A program made the translations under genes and the position numbers. This document shows, piece after piece, positions 8,465 to 17,794 of a stretch of 64,000 nucleotides of DNA. This DNA is from Lewinellaceae bacterium. Its GTDB lineage: Bacteria; Bacteroidota; Bacteroidia; Chitinophagales; Saprospiraceae. The notes beneath the pieces are model-generated. The model ran no database searches. It was given only the letters and a program-made list of their open reading frames with translations, and was not told where the DNA came from. The number at the start of each line of letters is the position of its first letter. The stretch's first letter is position 1. The DNA is taken from the NCBI GenBank assembly GCA_020636435.1, contig JACJXX010000001.1:3117001-3181000 (forward strand), in the 5' to 3' direction.

Positions 8465-9235
8465 TCACTTCGCTTCCTGCTTCTCCTTTTCTTCCTGGCC
8501 GACATCCATGATGTAGTCATCGACCAGTATGCGGCCGCAGTGCTCGCAGGCGATGATCTTCTTGCGCATGGAGATTTCGAGCTGCATTTGCGGCGGGATC
8601 ATATTGAAGCAGCCGCCACAGGAGTTTCTTTCCACCGTCACAACAGCCAGGCCGTTGCGGTAACTGGTGCGGATTTTGTCATAGGCGCGAAGCAGCCGCT
8701 CTTCGATGTTCTTGCGCACTTTTTCGGTTTGCTTGCCCAGGCGCTCTTCTTCTTTTTCCGTCTTCTGGATGATCTGTTCCAGCTCTACTTTCTTGGCCTC
8801 CAGGTCTTTCTGTTTGGCTGCCAGGCGCCCTTCGGTTTCCGCCAGGGTATCCTGCTTGTTCTGAATATCCTTATTGGAGCTGCGGATTTTCTTTTCCGAC
8901 AACTGAATGTCGAGGTTCTGAAGTTCCAGTTCCTTGGTCAGCGCGTCGTACTCGCGGTTGTTTTTGACATTGTCGAGCTGAGCCTTATAGCGCAAACTCA
9001 GCGCTTCGGCTTCCTGTATCTTGGCCTCCTGCCGGCTCACGTCGGCCTCCATGTCTTCGATCTGGCTTTTCAGTCGGTTGACCCGGGTTTGCAGCCCGGC
9101 GATATCATCCTCCAGGTCGCTTACCTCCATGGGAAGCTCCCCTTTCAGCACTTTGATTTCATCGATCTTGGAGTCAATTTGCTGGAGTTCATAAAGTTGC
9201 TTGAGCTTTTCAGCTACAGTGGGTTCTCCTGCCAT
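8465..9235 (-). CDS. Coiled-coil protein with C4 zinc ribbon (zf-RING_7/CdsZ type)
   Basis: A 256-aa protein whose residues 5-195 form a long heptad-rich coiled coil (QLYELQQIDSKIDEIK onward). It ends in a zinc ribbon: CGGCFNMIPP, then CEHCGRIL, supplying four cysteine ligands. This matches the family of C4-type zinc ribbon proteins (PF02591) found next to nif3 in many bacteria. The biochemical role is unsettled. It is first downstream of nif3 on the same strand, 61 bp away, and the neighbourhood is the usual one for Bacteroidota. Confidence 0.92.
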   Translation of the reverse strand: MAGEPTVAEKLKQLYELQQIDSKIDEIKVLKGELPMEVSDLEDDIAGLQTRVNRLKSQIEDMEADVSRQEAKIQEAEALSLRYKAQLDNVKNNREYDALTKELELQNLDIQLSEKKIRSSNKDIQNKQDTLAETEGRLAAKQKDLEAKKVELEQIIQKTEKEEERLGKQTEKVRKNIEERLLRAYDKIRTSYRNGLAVVTVERNSCGGCFNMIPPQMQLEISMRKKIIACEHCGRILVDDYIMDVGQEEKEKQEAK

Positions 9236-9296
9236 ATAATTGTTATTATTGTTATATTGTTATTGATGCCTTGAAAGTGGCGGCTTTCTCCCCTGT

Positions 9297-10337
9297 TCAA
9301 TAATAGTATTGAACGGGGTTGGTAACCGCCTTCGCACAATGAGCCGCAAAATTACTAAATTTCTGAGAAATAATATCATACAGCAGCTCTATTGTGAATT
9401 GCTCACTCTCGTAGTGGCCAATATCAGCGATCACAAGCTGCCCGTCGGCGTCGAAGAATTCGTGGTATTTGTAATCTGCCGTGACAAAGAACTGGGCGCC
9501 GGCTGCTTTTGCCTGCCCGAGCAAGAACCCTCCGGCGCCTCCGCAGAGGGCCACTGTTTCTACCGGCTGCCCCAGCAGGCGGGTATGCCGGATGCAGCCT
9601 GTTTTCATTGCGCTTTTCAGGTGTTTTAAAAAGGCCTGCTCCTCCATGGGCTCGGGCAGCCTCCCGGCCATTCCCGATCCGACGTTGGCGTCGGGGTTCT
9701 CTATAGAAACAATTTCATAGGCTGGCGGTTGTCCGTCCAGGCCGTCCTGCAGGGCCGCTACGAGCTGCCGCTCCCGGGCGGAAGAAAAATATACCTCCAG
9801 TTTCACTTGTGCGTTGCTTCTCTTCGGAGAGGCGTAGCTGGCCTGCTCGCCGGATTCCACGCTTTCGGCGCCGGCGGAAAACAGCGCTTCCCGGACTGCT
9901 TCGCTTCGGGCGGCCGGCACCATGGCGCTGAGTTTTTTCCGGTTGGCCTTTGGCGCCAGTATACGGGTTTCTGCCAGGCCGAGCCGCTCGGCAATTTTGG
10001 CATTGACTCCCCGATGGTACACATTGTCCAGGTTGGTGTGAATGGCGTAAATGGCGATGCTGTGGCGAATGGCCTGGATCACTACCCGTTCTACATAGTT
10101 GCGGCCGGTGAGCCGCTTCAGCCCCCGGAATACGATGGGATGGTGTGCTATGATCAGGTTGCATTGCTTTTCAATGGCTTCGGCTACTACCGCCTCCGTC
10201 GAATCCAGGCAACACAACACCCCCTTTATTTCTGCCTCGGGGTCGCCGACGATAAGGCCGGCATTGTCGTAGCTCTCCTGGTACACAGGGGGCGCAATGG
10301 ATTCCAGATAGGCGGTCAGGTCTCGTATCCTGGTCAT
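9297..10337 (-). CDS. Nif3-like dinuclear metal centre protein
   Basis: A 346-aa member of the Nif3/YbgI (DUF34) family, annotated in databases as GTP cyclohydrolase I type 2 homologue. N-terminal metal-site motifs are visible: LIIAHHPIVFRG and IYAIHTNLDNV. The C-terminal ones are VTADYKYHEFFDA and ADIGHYESEQF, which complete the dinuclear site. Between them lies the extra alpha/beta insertion domain found in the long (about 360 aa) subgroup. The exact reaction is not established. The start is 3 bp after the stop of the adenylyltransferase gene, so the genes are co-transcribed. Confidence 0.94.
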   Translation of the reverse strand: MTRIRDLTAYLESIAPPVYQESYDNAGLIVGDPEAEIKGVLCCLDSTEAVVAEAIEKQCNLIIAHHPIVFRGLKRLTGRNYVERVVIQAIRHSIAIYAIHTNLDNVYHRGVNAKIAERLGLAETRILAPKANRKKLSAMVPAARSEAVREALFSAGAESVESGEQASYASPKRSNAQVKLEVYFSSARERQLVAALQDGLDGQPPAYEIVSIENPDANVGSGMAGRLPEPMEEQAFLKHLKSAMKTGCIRHTRLLGQPVETVALCGGAGGFLLGQAKAAGAQFFVTADYKYHEFFDADGQLVIADIGHYESEQFTIELLYDIISQKFSNFAAHCAKAVTNPVQYYY

Positions 10338-10340
10338 AAA

Positions 10341-10832
10341 TTATTGGTCCTTTTTGCGAATTTTATCCTCAATGGCTGTAGTTGAATATCCTTCAATATA
10401 CGGCAAAGCTTTGACTTCCCCGCCCCGGGCAGCCACCACATCGGCGCCGACGATATCACCCGGGCGGTAATCCCCTCCCTTGACCAGCACATCGGGCAGC
10501 AGCCGGCTGATGAGTTCCAAAGGCGTATCCTGTTCGAAGGCGACAACCAGGTCGACGCATTCCAGGGCGGCGAGCATCAGCCGGCGGCTGTCCTCGTCAT
10601 TGATGGGGCGGTTGGCCCCTTTCAGGCGGCGCACTGAAGCGTCGCTGTTGAGGCCGATCACCAGCCGGCCGCCCTGCTCGCGGGCCTGCGCCAGATAGTG
10701 GATGTGCCCGTAGTGCAGCAGGTCGAAGCAGCCGTTGGTAAACACGACTTTCAAGCCCTGTTTCTTCCAGCCGTCGACCGTGCGCCGGGCCTGCTCCCAG
10801 TCTTGAATCTTGGCTTTTATTTTTTCCAGCAT
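10341..10832 (-). CDS. rfaE2: D-glycero-beta-D-manno-heptose 1-phosphate adenylyltransferase (RfaE2 type)
   Basis: A 163-aa nucleotidyltransferase. The motif FTNGCFDLLHYGHIHYL carries the HxGH signature, followed by IGLNSDASVRRLKG and later VKGGDYRP and STTAIEDKIRKK, all typical of the RfaE domain II (HldE C-terminal half). It transfers AMP to heptose 1-phosphate in ADP-heptose synthesis for lipopolysaccharide; the kinase half is absent and is probably encoded elsewhere. The start at 10832 is preferred, because the 29 residues that could be added upstream translate a repeat-like spacer. Confidence 0.9.
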   Translation of the reverse strand: MLEKIKAKIQDWEQARRTVDGWKKQGLKVVFTNGCFDLLHYGHIHYLAQAREQGGRLVIGLNSDASVRRLKGANRPINDEDSRRLMLAALECVDLVVAFEQDTPLELISRLLPDVLVKGGDYRPGDIVGADVVAARGGEVKALPYIEGYSTTAIEDKIRKKDQ

Positions 10833-10915
10833 AAGCAGATTTGTTGTCTGTTCTCTGTTGTTGGTTGTTTGTTTGGCAGATACAGGCAACGAACAACCAT
10901 GAGCGAACCCCGAAC

Positions 10916-12007
10916 TCACGCCACCACCTCTTCCTCCGGCAATGGAACGGTTTCCAGGGGTTGATAGTTTCGGTTGATCGCCGGCAGGAAGAGGAGGGCC
11001 AGAATGCCGATCAGCACATTGCAGCCCAGCTGGATGGAGAAGAAAGCGATATTGGCCCAGGAGAAGCCGTCGTCGCCGCTTACTCCGTAGATAGCCAGGG
11101 CGGTTTGCGCCAGAAAGTGGTAGGTGCCCATTCCACCGGGAGATGGGATGACGATTCCCCAGCCTCCGAAGACGAAGACCACCAGGCCGGCTGCCATCGA
11201 GAGGCCGGCGGTGGGTTCGAAAGCGAAGAAACAGAGATAGGTCATCAGAAAGTACATGAACCAGATATTGATGCTGTGCAACACGAAGAGCCAGGGGCGG
11301 TTGAGCCGGCGCACCGTCTGTATGCCCTGAAGGAAGCCTTTGCCGATGCCGGCGATCTTTTTATAAAGTTTCGTTTGGGCAATCTGCCGCCGGAGGAGCC
11401 AGAACAGCGCCAGGGCTGCCAGGCAGAAGCCTCCCAGCCAGAGGAGCAGGCTGCCGGTATTTCCCAGGCGTTCGCCCAGCGAAACATGCTCCCGGGCGAA
11501 GGCCAGGATGGTGTCGTACTCCAGCAAAATAGCGAGGCCCGTTACCAGCAAGATGCTGATGACGTCGAAGATGCGGTCGACCACGATGGTGCCCATGACC
11601 TTTTCCACGGGTATCTTTTCGTACTGTGAGAGCGTGGCGCCGCGAACGATCTCGCCCAGCCGGGGAAGGCCCAGGTTGGCAAAATAGCCGATGATGGTGG
11701 TGAGGAAAGCATTGACCAGGCGGGGCGTATAGCCCAGGGGGCGGATGAGCATGATCCACCGGCTGGCCCGGCTGACGTTGCTGACGAGAAAAGCCAGCAA
11801 CACCAGCAATATCCAGAAGTAGTTGGCTTCCCTGAAGTCATTGGCTACCTTCGCGATCAGGCTGCAGTTCTCCGGCGCGATGCCCTTCAGCGCGCATTCC
11901 TCCTGAAAAGCGGCGCTCTGTTTCTGGTAGACCAGGTACAGTATTCCCAGGCCGATCCCGAGGAACAGGAGGAATTTGAGAAAATTGATGAGTTGCTTTT
12001 TCAACAT
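10916..12007 (-). CDS. Lysylphosphatidylglycerol synthase TM-region/YbhN-like flippase domain protein
   Basis: A 363-aa integral membrane protein with about eight hydrophobic helices. It carries the family signatures RWIMLIRPLGY, the arginine-containing GLPRLGEIVRGATLSQYEKIPVEKVMG region (positions roughly 115-140) and the later PSPGGMGTYHF. It belongs to PF03706 (UPF0104), whose members include flippase domains of MprF and AglD-like proteins. A role in moving a lipid-linked substrate is plausible but not shown. It is the first gene of the reverse-strand run that continues into rfaE2, nif3 and the zinc-ribbon gene; the ATG at 12007 opens directly into a basic MLKKQ start. Confidence 0.88.
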   Translation of the reverse strand: MLKKQLINFLKFLLFLGIGLGILYLVYQKQSAAFQEECALKGIAPENCSLIAKVANDFREANYFWILLVLLAFLVSNVSRASRWIMLIRPLGYTPRLVNAFLTTIIGYFANLGLPRLGEIVRGATLSQYEKIPVEKVMGTIVVDRIFDVISILLVTGLAILLEYDTILAFAREHVSLGERLGNTGSLLLWLGGFCLAALALFWLLRRQIAQTKLYKKIAGIGKGFLQGIQTVRRLNRPWLFVLHSINIWFMYFLMTYLCFFAFEPTAGLSMAAGLVVFVFGGWGIVIPSPGGMGTYHFLAQTALAIYGVSGDDGFSWANIAFFSIQLGCNVLIGILALLFLPAINRNYQPLETVPLPEEEVVA

Positions 12008-12082
12008 AGTAGTGGTTAAATAGAGCCAATGCGGGCGCAAAGATATAGGGAATGATGAAAAAACCGGGGCTGTTGGCCGATT

Positions 12083-12985
12083 TTAACGGACGGCCGCCTT
12101 CCCTTTGTGCTCATTCAGAAAGGACAGGGCCTGGTCGAGGCTTCGGAGAATGGAAACGTTGTCCGGCGGGTGTACATCCTGGGCGACTACCTGATAACCG
12201 GAAAGCAGAATATGGGAGTCCTTGAAATTTTTCGACAAGCGGTCGGCGTATTGCTGCACCGGTTCTTTGGCGAAGGTTTCCGTGATCATGGTGAAGATGT
12301 AATCCGGATGGTGGATGTTGCAGGCGTCTTTGAGGTCGGCCAGCGTAATGTCCTGGCCGATATAGATTACGTGGTTGCGGCGGGATTTGAGCAGGTAGTG
12401 CATAAAAAGCATGCTCAGTTCCTGCTTTTCTCCCTCCGGCAGGTAGAGCAGGTATTTGTTGACGTTTTTTCCAGTAGCCAGCGGTTCCTTATCAATAGCG
12501 ACGATGATCTTCTGGCGGATAAGGTAACTCATGAAGTTTTCCTGCACCGGGTTGATCGAACCGGTAAGCCATAGAACGCTGAGCTTGTCGAGGAAGGGAT
12601 AAATGATCTCCAGCATGGTGCGTTCGAAGCCCAGCTGCTGAATATTGGTGTTGACGATGCGGTCGAATTTATACTCGTCCATCTCGATCATGGAGATGGT
12701 CAGAGCGTCGAGCTGGGTGCCGTATTCGAAATTGATCTCGGAAATGGCAGCCACTTTCTCTGCAATCTCCCCTTTGCTCATCTTGGCGATTTTGGATATT
12801 TTGATCCCGTTCTTGTTGAGCAAAGCGATATTGAGAATGAATTTGAGGTCTTCATCCAGGTAATAGCGGATGTTGGTCTTGGTGCGCCGGGGTTCGATAA
12901 TATCATAGCGCTGCTCCCAAACCCGCAGGGTATGAGCCTTTATTCCCGAAAGCTTTTCCAGATCTTTGATCGAATATACCGCCAC
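12083..12985 (-). CDS. MerR-family regulator with CarH-like but ligand-less B12 domain
   Basis: A 300-aa protein. Residues 3-70 are a MerR winged helix (YSIKDLEKLSGIKAHTLRVWEQRY). Residues 80-180 form the four-helix cobalamin cap and 185-290 the Rossmann-like B12 domain, the CarH/LitR layout. In CarH the cofactor is held by histidines in the helical bundle and in a GExHELG-type loop. Here the corresponding segments read LWLTGSINPVQENFMS and LPEGEKQELS, so all three histidines are replaced while the tryptophan and glutamate of the bundle remain. I infer a B12-independent regulator. Divergent from the T9SS adhesin gene at 13281. Confidence 0.87.
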   Translation of the reverse strand: MAVYSIKDLEKLSGIKAHTLRVWEQRYDIIEPRRTKTNIRYYLDEDLKFILNIALLNKNGIKISKIAKMSKGEIAEKVAAISEINFEYGTQLDALTISMIEMDEYKFDRIVNTNIQQLGFERTMLEIIYPFLDKLSVLWLTGSINPVQENFMSYLIRQKIIVAIDKEPLATGKNVNKYLLYLPEGEKQELSMLFMHYLLKSRRNHVIYIGQDITLADLKDACNIHHPDYIFTMITETFAKEPVQQYADRLSKNFKDSHILLSGYQVVAQDVHPPDNVSILRSLDQALSFLNEHKGKAAVR

Positions 12986-13280
12986 AATACAAGAGGTTTT
13001 GAGCCAGGGAGTTACACTATGTTTTTACGGCTAACAAAATACTTTAATTGAAAATTATCATGGTCTTAACAGTGGGCTGTATAAAAGGTTTACAGCTGAT
13101 AAAAATTTTGCGCCGTCAGGGGCCATGGGCACTTTCTGTTGTTTCGTCGGCTACTGCACTACATCCTGAAATGCGATTATCGTTTTTTTGATTAATTTTA
13201 GCCTGCTTCATTAAGCACTTCCGCCACGCAGGGAAGGCTTAAGCATGATTAATACATAAAGATCAAAAAATCAACAATTT
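12986..13280. other. Divergent intergenic region, no gene seen
   Basis: 295 bp between the MerR-type regulator and the T9SS adhesin, AT-rich next to both start codons. It must hold the promoters of both genes, and regulation of one or both by the adjacent MerR protein is plausible. I could not identify a convincing operator palindrome. Confidence 0.4.
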
Positions 13281-16118
13281 ATGAAGTGGAGCTTTACCCT
13301 ATGGACAATAATATTCACCCTGTTGCTCGCCCCGCCATTGATGAGCCAGGTGTCCTGTGAATACGTCCTCACTATGATCGATGATTATGGCGACGGCTGG
13401 AACGGCGCTACACTCACCATAACCACCGGCAATAACGCCACCGTTTATACCCTGAACAGTGGCGACACCGCCACAGTCCTGGTTCCCGTCACCGAAGGCG
13501 ATTCTATAGTGTTGTTGTTTGCCTCCGGTTTTTTCCCGGATGAGGAAGAGTACATCCTGGCCGATTCGGAGGGGAACACTCTTTTCCAGGACGGCCAGAT
13601 GATGAGCGCGCCTGCCCAGGGCATGGTGTTCGATACTTTAGCTTTCTGCCCTGCCTGCCCTCCCCCCCTGTCCGCTTCCGGCGAGGTGGAAAAAGTCCGC
13701 GCCTTCCGGGCCGACATCAGCTGGCTGCCCTCCGACCCGGAAGGAGATTATCTCATTGAATACGACACAACGGGTTTCGAGCCGGGCACCGGCAACTTCA
13801 AGACGGCAAGCGGCGCAACTACTACGCTGTTCAACCTGCAGGAGAATACCGAATACGACTTCTATGTGACGGCCCTTTGCTCGAATGGCGACACCAGCCT
13901 CGCCGCCGGGCCCTATACCTTCCGGACGCTCTACGCCAAAGATGTGGCTATCACAGAAATCCTCTCTCCAGTAACCGCCTGTGCCCTGGGCGCCGCCGAA
14001 ACCATTTCCGTGGGCCTGACCAACTTTGGCGGCGTTCCGCAAACGCTCATCCCTTTTGACTACAGCGTGAACGGAATACCCGGCGGGGTGAACATGCCGG
14101 AAGATGGCTTTTTCACCGGCGTAGTGGGAACGGACAGCACCGATATCGCCGAGTTTGACGCCACTTTCAATTTCTCCGAGTTCGGGGAATATACCGTGCA
14201 GGTTTGGACTGCCCTGGAGGGCGACAGCGTTCCCTCCAATGACACCACTACCCTCACGGTCGTCAACATACCCTACATCACGGAATATCCTTATTTCGAA
14301 GGTTTTGAGGAATGGGGCGGAGGGTGGACGGTAGAAGCCACCGGCTTCGGCGCACCCAGCTGGCAATACGGCTCGCCCGACGCCAGCCTGATCAATAGCG
14401 CCGCCACTGGTTTCGGCGCCTGGGCGACCAACCTGAATGGGGCCTACAACAACAACGAGATTTCTTACCTGGTCTCTCCCTGCCTCGACTTCAGCTCTTT
14501 GTCGGAAGATCCGCAAATCGCCTTCTCCATTTTCCTCGACACCGAGAACAACTACGATGAAGCCTGGGTGGAAGTGTCGACCGACGACGGCGAGACCTGG
14601 TCGAAGGTTGGGGCGGCCGGCACCGGGCTGAACTGGTACAATATCCCCAGCTCCAACTGGTGGGAAGGGGACGGCGGCGTTCCAGGATGGCACTATGCCC
14701 AGAACATCCTTGAGGGAACCGCCGATAGTTCCGACGTCCGCGTTCGCTTTGTCTTCTCCTCCGACGGCTCCGTAACCCGGGAAGGGGTCGGGTTGGATAA
14801 CATCCTCATCTCCCCTCAGCTGGGCCGAGATATGGCCGCCTCCAGCGTTCAGGCCCTCTCCGCCGCCAGTTGCGGCAGCCCCAACGACACCGTAACTTTG
14901 AGCATCATCAACCTGGGAACGTTTCCCGCCGGCGGTTTCAGCCTGGCCTACAGCGTCAACGGGGGCGATCCGGTAGTGGAAGATGTCAGCAATGTGCTTC
15001 TGCTGTCCGGCCAGGGTTTCGACTATACCTTCAACAGCACCTTCGACGCAACATCCCCCGGCGATTACGTAATCCAGGCCTGGGTCGAATTCGGGAGCGA
15101 CGAGCTCCTGCTCAACGATACGGTGACTACTCTGTTCAGGACTTCTGTCGATGCGCCGCTGCGCGAAGATTTCGAAGACGGCGGCTTTCCGCCGGGATGG
15201 ACATCTGCTACGGGTGTAACGGTAGGGCAGGCGCACACCAGCCCCAGCGTCGTGGTTTATGACAACCTGGGGTCCGGAAATCCTGCCATGGAAGTCACCA
15301 CGCTTCCCATCGGCCCGATCCAGGATAACGATACGCTGACTTTTGACTACCGGTATGTCAACTTCTTTTCCGGGGTGGATCCCACGGTGCTGAGCGCTGA
15401 AGATTCTCTGGTGATCGAGTTTTCTATTGATTGCGGGGCCTCTTTCTTTCCGGCATTCGTGATCACCGGCCTCAACCACGCGCCCACTACGGATATGACG
15501 ACGGTAGAATTGCCGTTGGGCAGCCTGGCGGGAGAGGTGGTGGTCATTCGCTTCCGGGCGGCTTGGGCCACTGGAAGTTATTATCTCGACCTCGACAACA
15601 TCAATGTGCGGCGTTGCCCCGCATCTCTGCAGCTTTCGGCGCAGATCGTGCCGCCGTCCAGCCAGTCTTCCTCGGATGGCGCCATCACGATCGCTCCGGG
15701 CGATCCTTCCGGGCCGTATACTTACCTTTGGAATACGGGCGACGCCACCAAGTCTCTGACTGGCCTGGGCGAAGGGCTGTATGCCGTCACCGTCACCAAT
15801 GTATATGGTTGCGCAGAAACACTGGAGTTTAACCTCACCGTATCCAGCGCCCGCACGCCGGCCAGGATCGGCGAGGCCAGCCTGGCGCCCAACCCCACCA
15901 ACGGCACCAGTATTTTGAACGTGGAATTCACCCAGCCGGTGGATGCGCGCATACAGTTGCTCAATACCGTGGGCCAGGTGCTCTTCGAAACAACGGATCG
16001 AAAAGTGAGCAGCGGCGCTTACGAACTCGACCTCAACCAGCAGAATGGAGGCCTGTACCTGGTGCGCATTATTGCAGATGGAGAAGTCAGAACCGTTAAG
16101 CTGATCAAAGCACGGTAG
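13281..16118 (+). CDS. Large multidomain adhesin with T9SS type A sorting domain
   Basis: A 945-aa secreted protein. It has a signal peptide (1-22, ending LMSQ) and a first module with DDYGDGWNG as in Bacteroidota adhesins. A fibronectin III-like domain follows at about 130-215 (ADISWLPS...YDFYVTALCSNG), then an Ig-like module and a MAM/cleaved-adhesin-like lectin fold at about 335-510 (YFEGFEEWGGGW...VGLDNILIS). A second Ig plus MAM-like module sits at about 515-785 and an SprB-like repeat at about 795-855 (YTYLWNTGDATKSLTGL). The C-terminal sorting domain (LAPNPTNGTSILNVEF...GLYLVRI) delivers it to the surface through the type IX system. Role: probably adhesion or polymer binding. A strong terminator follows. 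Confidence 0.93.
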   Translation: MKWSFTLWTIIFTLLLAPPLMSQVSCEYVLTMIDDYGDGWNGATLTITTGNNATVYTLNSGDTATVLVPVTEGDSIVLLFASGFFPDEEEYILADSEGNTLFQDGQMMSAPAQGMVFDTLAFCPACPPPLSASGEVEKVRAFRADISWLPSDPEGDYLIEYDTTGFEPGTGNFKTASGATTTLFNLQENTEYDFYVTALCSNGDTSLAAGPYTFRTLYAKDVAITEILSPVTACALGAAETISVGLTNFGGVPQTLIPFDYSVNGIPGGVNMPEDGFFTGVVGTDSTDIAEFDATFNFSEFGEYTVQVWTALEGDSVPSNDTTTLTVVNIPYITEYPYFEGFEEWGGGWTVEATGFGAPSWQYGSPDASLINSAATGFGAWATNLNGAYNNNEISYLVSPCLDFSSLSEDPQIAFSIFLDTENNYDEAWVEVSTDDGETWSKVGAAGTGLNWYNIPSSNWWEGDGGVPGWHYAQNILEGTADSSDVRVRFVFSSDGSVTREGVGLDNILISPQLGRDMAASSVQALSAASCGSPNDTVTLSIINLGTFPAGGFSLAYSVNGGDPVVEDVSNVLLLSGQGFDYTFNSTFDATSPGDYVIQAWVEFGSDELLLNDTVTTLFRTSVDAPLREDFEDGGFPPGWTSATGVTVGQAHTSPSVVVYDNLGSGNPAMEVTTLPIGPIQDNDTLTFDYRYVNFFSGVDPTVLSAEDSLVIEFSIDCGASFFPAFVITGLNHAPTTDMTTVELPLGSLAGEVVVIRFRAAWATGSYYLDLDNINVRRCPASLQLSAQIVPPSSQSSSDGAITIAPGDPSGPYTYLWNTGDATKSLTGLGEGLYAVTVTNVYGCAETLEFNLTVSSARTPARIGEASLAPNPTNGTSILNVEFTQPVDARIQLLNTVGQVLFETTDRKVSSGAYELDLNQQNGGLYLVRIIADGEVRTVKLIKAR

Positions 16119-16157
16119 TGAGGGTGAGGGAGTTATTCTGTTGATCGTGTCCTTTTT

Positions 16158-16190
16158 AAAGCCTGCCGGTTGCGCAACCCGGCAGGCTTT
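16158..16190 (+). terminator. Rho-independent terminator after the T9SS adhesin gene
   Basis: A 12-bp perfect stem (AAAGCCTGCCGG with CCGGCAGGCTTT) closes a 9-base loop about 40 bp after the adhesin stop codon. The flanking A and T runs on the two sides make it usable in either direction. Confidence 0.85.
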
Positions 16191-16505
16191 ATTATGCCCG
16201 CGAATCCCTTTGTCGTTCCATCCTTTCCTGCAATTTTTAAACTATTTCTTATCCCAACTGTATCAATCTTTAGCTTTTGGCGCCCGGATCATGACTGGAT
16301 GCATACACCGTTGATATGGGCCGACGGGCCGCTAGTGCGACTAGAACGAAATAACCGGGCAGTTTCGGTAGCCCATATAGCCAGGTTTTCAGGGCTTTTA
16401 ATTGCCCCGTTAATTCGTGCCGCTTGGACTATTTCACACAGCAGGACAGCCAGAGCAGCTATCTTCTGTTTCGGGGAGGTTGCCCGGCAAAAAAGTTTAA
16501 CCGCA

Positions 16506-17639
16506 ATGAAAATAGGCATAGTTTGCTACCCTACCTACGGTGGGAGCGGCGTTGTAGCCACCGAGCTGGGTTTGGGCCTCGCCAAAAAAGGGCACGAGGT
16601 TCACTTCATCACCTACAAGCGGCCGGCCCGCCTCACCACTTTTCACGCCAACGTTTTTTACCACGAAGTCTCCACGGAAGACTACCCCCTCTTTGAATAT
16701 CCGCCTTACGACACCGCCCTGGCCAGCAAACTGGTCGACGTGGTGAAATTTGAAGACCTCGACCTGCTGCACGTGCACTATGCCATTCCGCACGCAGCCG
16801 TAGCTTATATGGCGAAAAAAATCCTGCTTTCGGAGGGGCGCTATGTGCCGGTCATCACCACCCTGCACGGCACCGACATCACCCTGGTGGGCAACAACAA
16901 TGCCTTCTCTCCGGTAGTGACCTTTTCCATCAATAAATCCGATGGGGTGACGGCCGTTTCGGAAAGCCTCAAGCAACAGACCTACGATTACTTCGATATT
17001 CACAACGACATCCGGGTCATCCACAACTTCATAGATTTTGAGCGCTTTCGCAAAGTTAATAAAGACCACTTCAAAAAAGCCATTGCGCCCAACGGCGAGC
17101 GCATCCTGGTGCACGTCTCCAACTTTCGGAAAGTAAAGCGGGTGGAAGATGTGATCCATATTTTCCAGAGGGTCTACCAGCGCCTCCCATCTAAACTCAT
17201 GTTGATCGGCGACGGGCCGGAACGCCACAACCTGGAAGAGCTTTGCCGCAAGCTGGGGCTTTGCCACGAAACCCGCTTCCTCGGCAAGCAGGATGCCGTC
17301 GAGGAGTTGCTCGCCGTGTCCGACCTCTTTATCATGCCCTCGGAAGCCGAAAGCTTTGGGCTGGCCGCTCTGGAGGCCATGGCCTGCGAAGTGCCGGTCA
17401 TTTCTTCCAACGCCGGCGGCCTGCCCGAAGTAAATATCCATGGCAAGACCGGCTATCTCAGCGAGGTAGGCGACGTAGAAGATATGGCCCGCAACGCCAT
17501 CCATATCCTGGAGAACGACAATGTGCTCCGCGAATTCCGCACCAATGCCCTGGAGCAGGCCCGCCGCTTCGATATCGACAACATCCTGCCCCAGTATGAG
17601 GCGTATTATGAGGAGGTGGTGAAGACCGTGGTTTATTAG
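16506..17639 (+). CDS. bshA: N-acetyl-alpha-D-glucosaminyl L-malate synthase BshA
   Basis: A 377-aa GT4-family glycosyltransferase that joins GlcNAc from UDP-GlcNAc to L-malate, the first step of bacillithiol synthesis. Evidence: the family start MKIGIVCYPTYGGSGVVATE, LLHVHYAIPHA and TLHGTDITLVG in the N-terminal domain. In the C-terminal domain are NFRKVKRVEDVI, the GDGPE loop and the nucleotide-binding EAESFGLAALEAMACEVPVI. The open frame reaches back to 16170, but that extension overlaps the upstream terminator and has no homology, so the ATG at 16506 is chosen. No other bsh gene lies in the window. Confidence 0.94.
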   Translation: MKIGIVCYPTYGGSGVVATELGLGLAKKGHEVHFITYKRPARLTTFHANVFYHEVSTEDYPLFEYPPYDTALASKLVDVVKFEDLDLLHVHYAIPHAAVAYMAKKILLSEGRYVPVITTLHGTDITLVGNNNAFSPVVTFSINKSDGVTAVSESLKQQTYDYFDIHNDIRVIHNFIDFERFRKVNKDHFKKAIAPNGERILVHVSNFRKVKRVEDVIHIFQRVYQRLPSKLMLIGDGPERHNLEELCRKLGLCHETRFLGKQDAVEELLAVSDLFIMPSEAESFGLAALEAMACEVPVISSNAGGLPEVNIHGKTGYLSEVGDVEDMARNAIHILENDNVLREFRTNALEQARRFDIDNILPQYEAYYEEVVKTVVY

Positions 17640-17654
17640 AGTTGATGCGTTGGG

Positions 17655-17770
17655 GGGAGCGCGGACCTCCAGGTCCGCGAAGGCTGCCTCGGGCAGCCTC
17701 TTAAAAAGGCAACTGTTTGCTAAAAACCTGCTCGAAGCAGGTTGTCGCGGACCTGGAGGTCCGCGCTCCC
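17655..17770. repeat. Long inverted repeat with nested hairpins between convergent genes
   Basis: The outer arms (GGGAGCGCGGACCTCCAGGT and its complement) pair over about 26 bp and are themselves palindromic (GACCTCCAGGTC). Two smaller hairpins lie inside: GGCTGCC/GGCAGCC and AACCTGCTCGAAGCAGGTT. The element occupies almost the whole space between bshA and the convergent glycosidase gene and could terminate both. It has the build of a REP/BIME or a small palindromic mobile element and shares its GACCT arms with the hairpins at 884-1038. Confidence 0.75.
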
Positions 17771-17794
17771 GTTAAAGTAACAAAGTAGAACTAC

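Noticed and set aside
13638..15479. 613-codon reverse frame inside the T9SS adhesin gene
   Set aside because: The forward frame carries a signal peptide, Ig-like modules and a T9SS domain; the reverse frame has no recognisable motif.
16170..16505. N-terminal extension of BshA
   Set aside because: The extension overlaps a strong terminator and the family starts at the chosen ATG.
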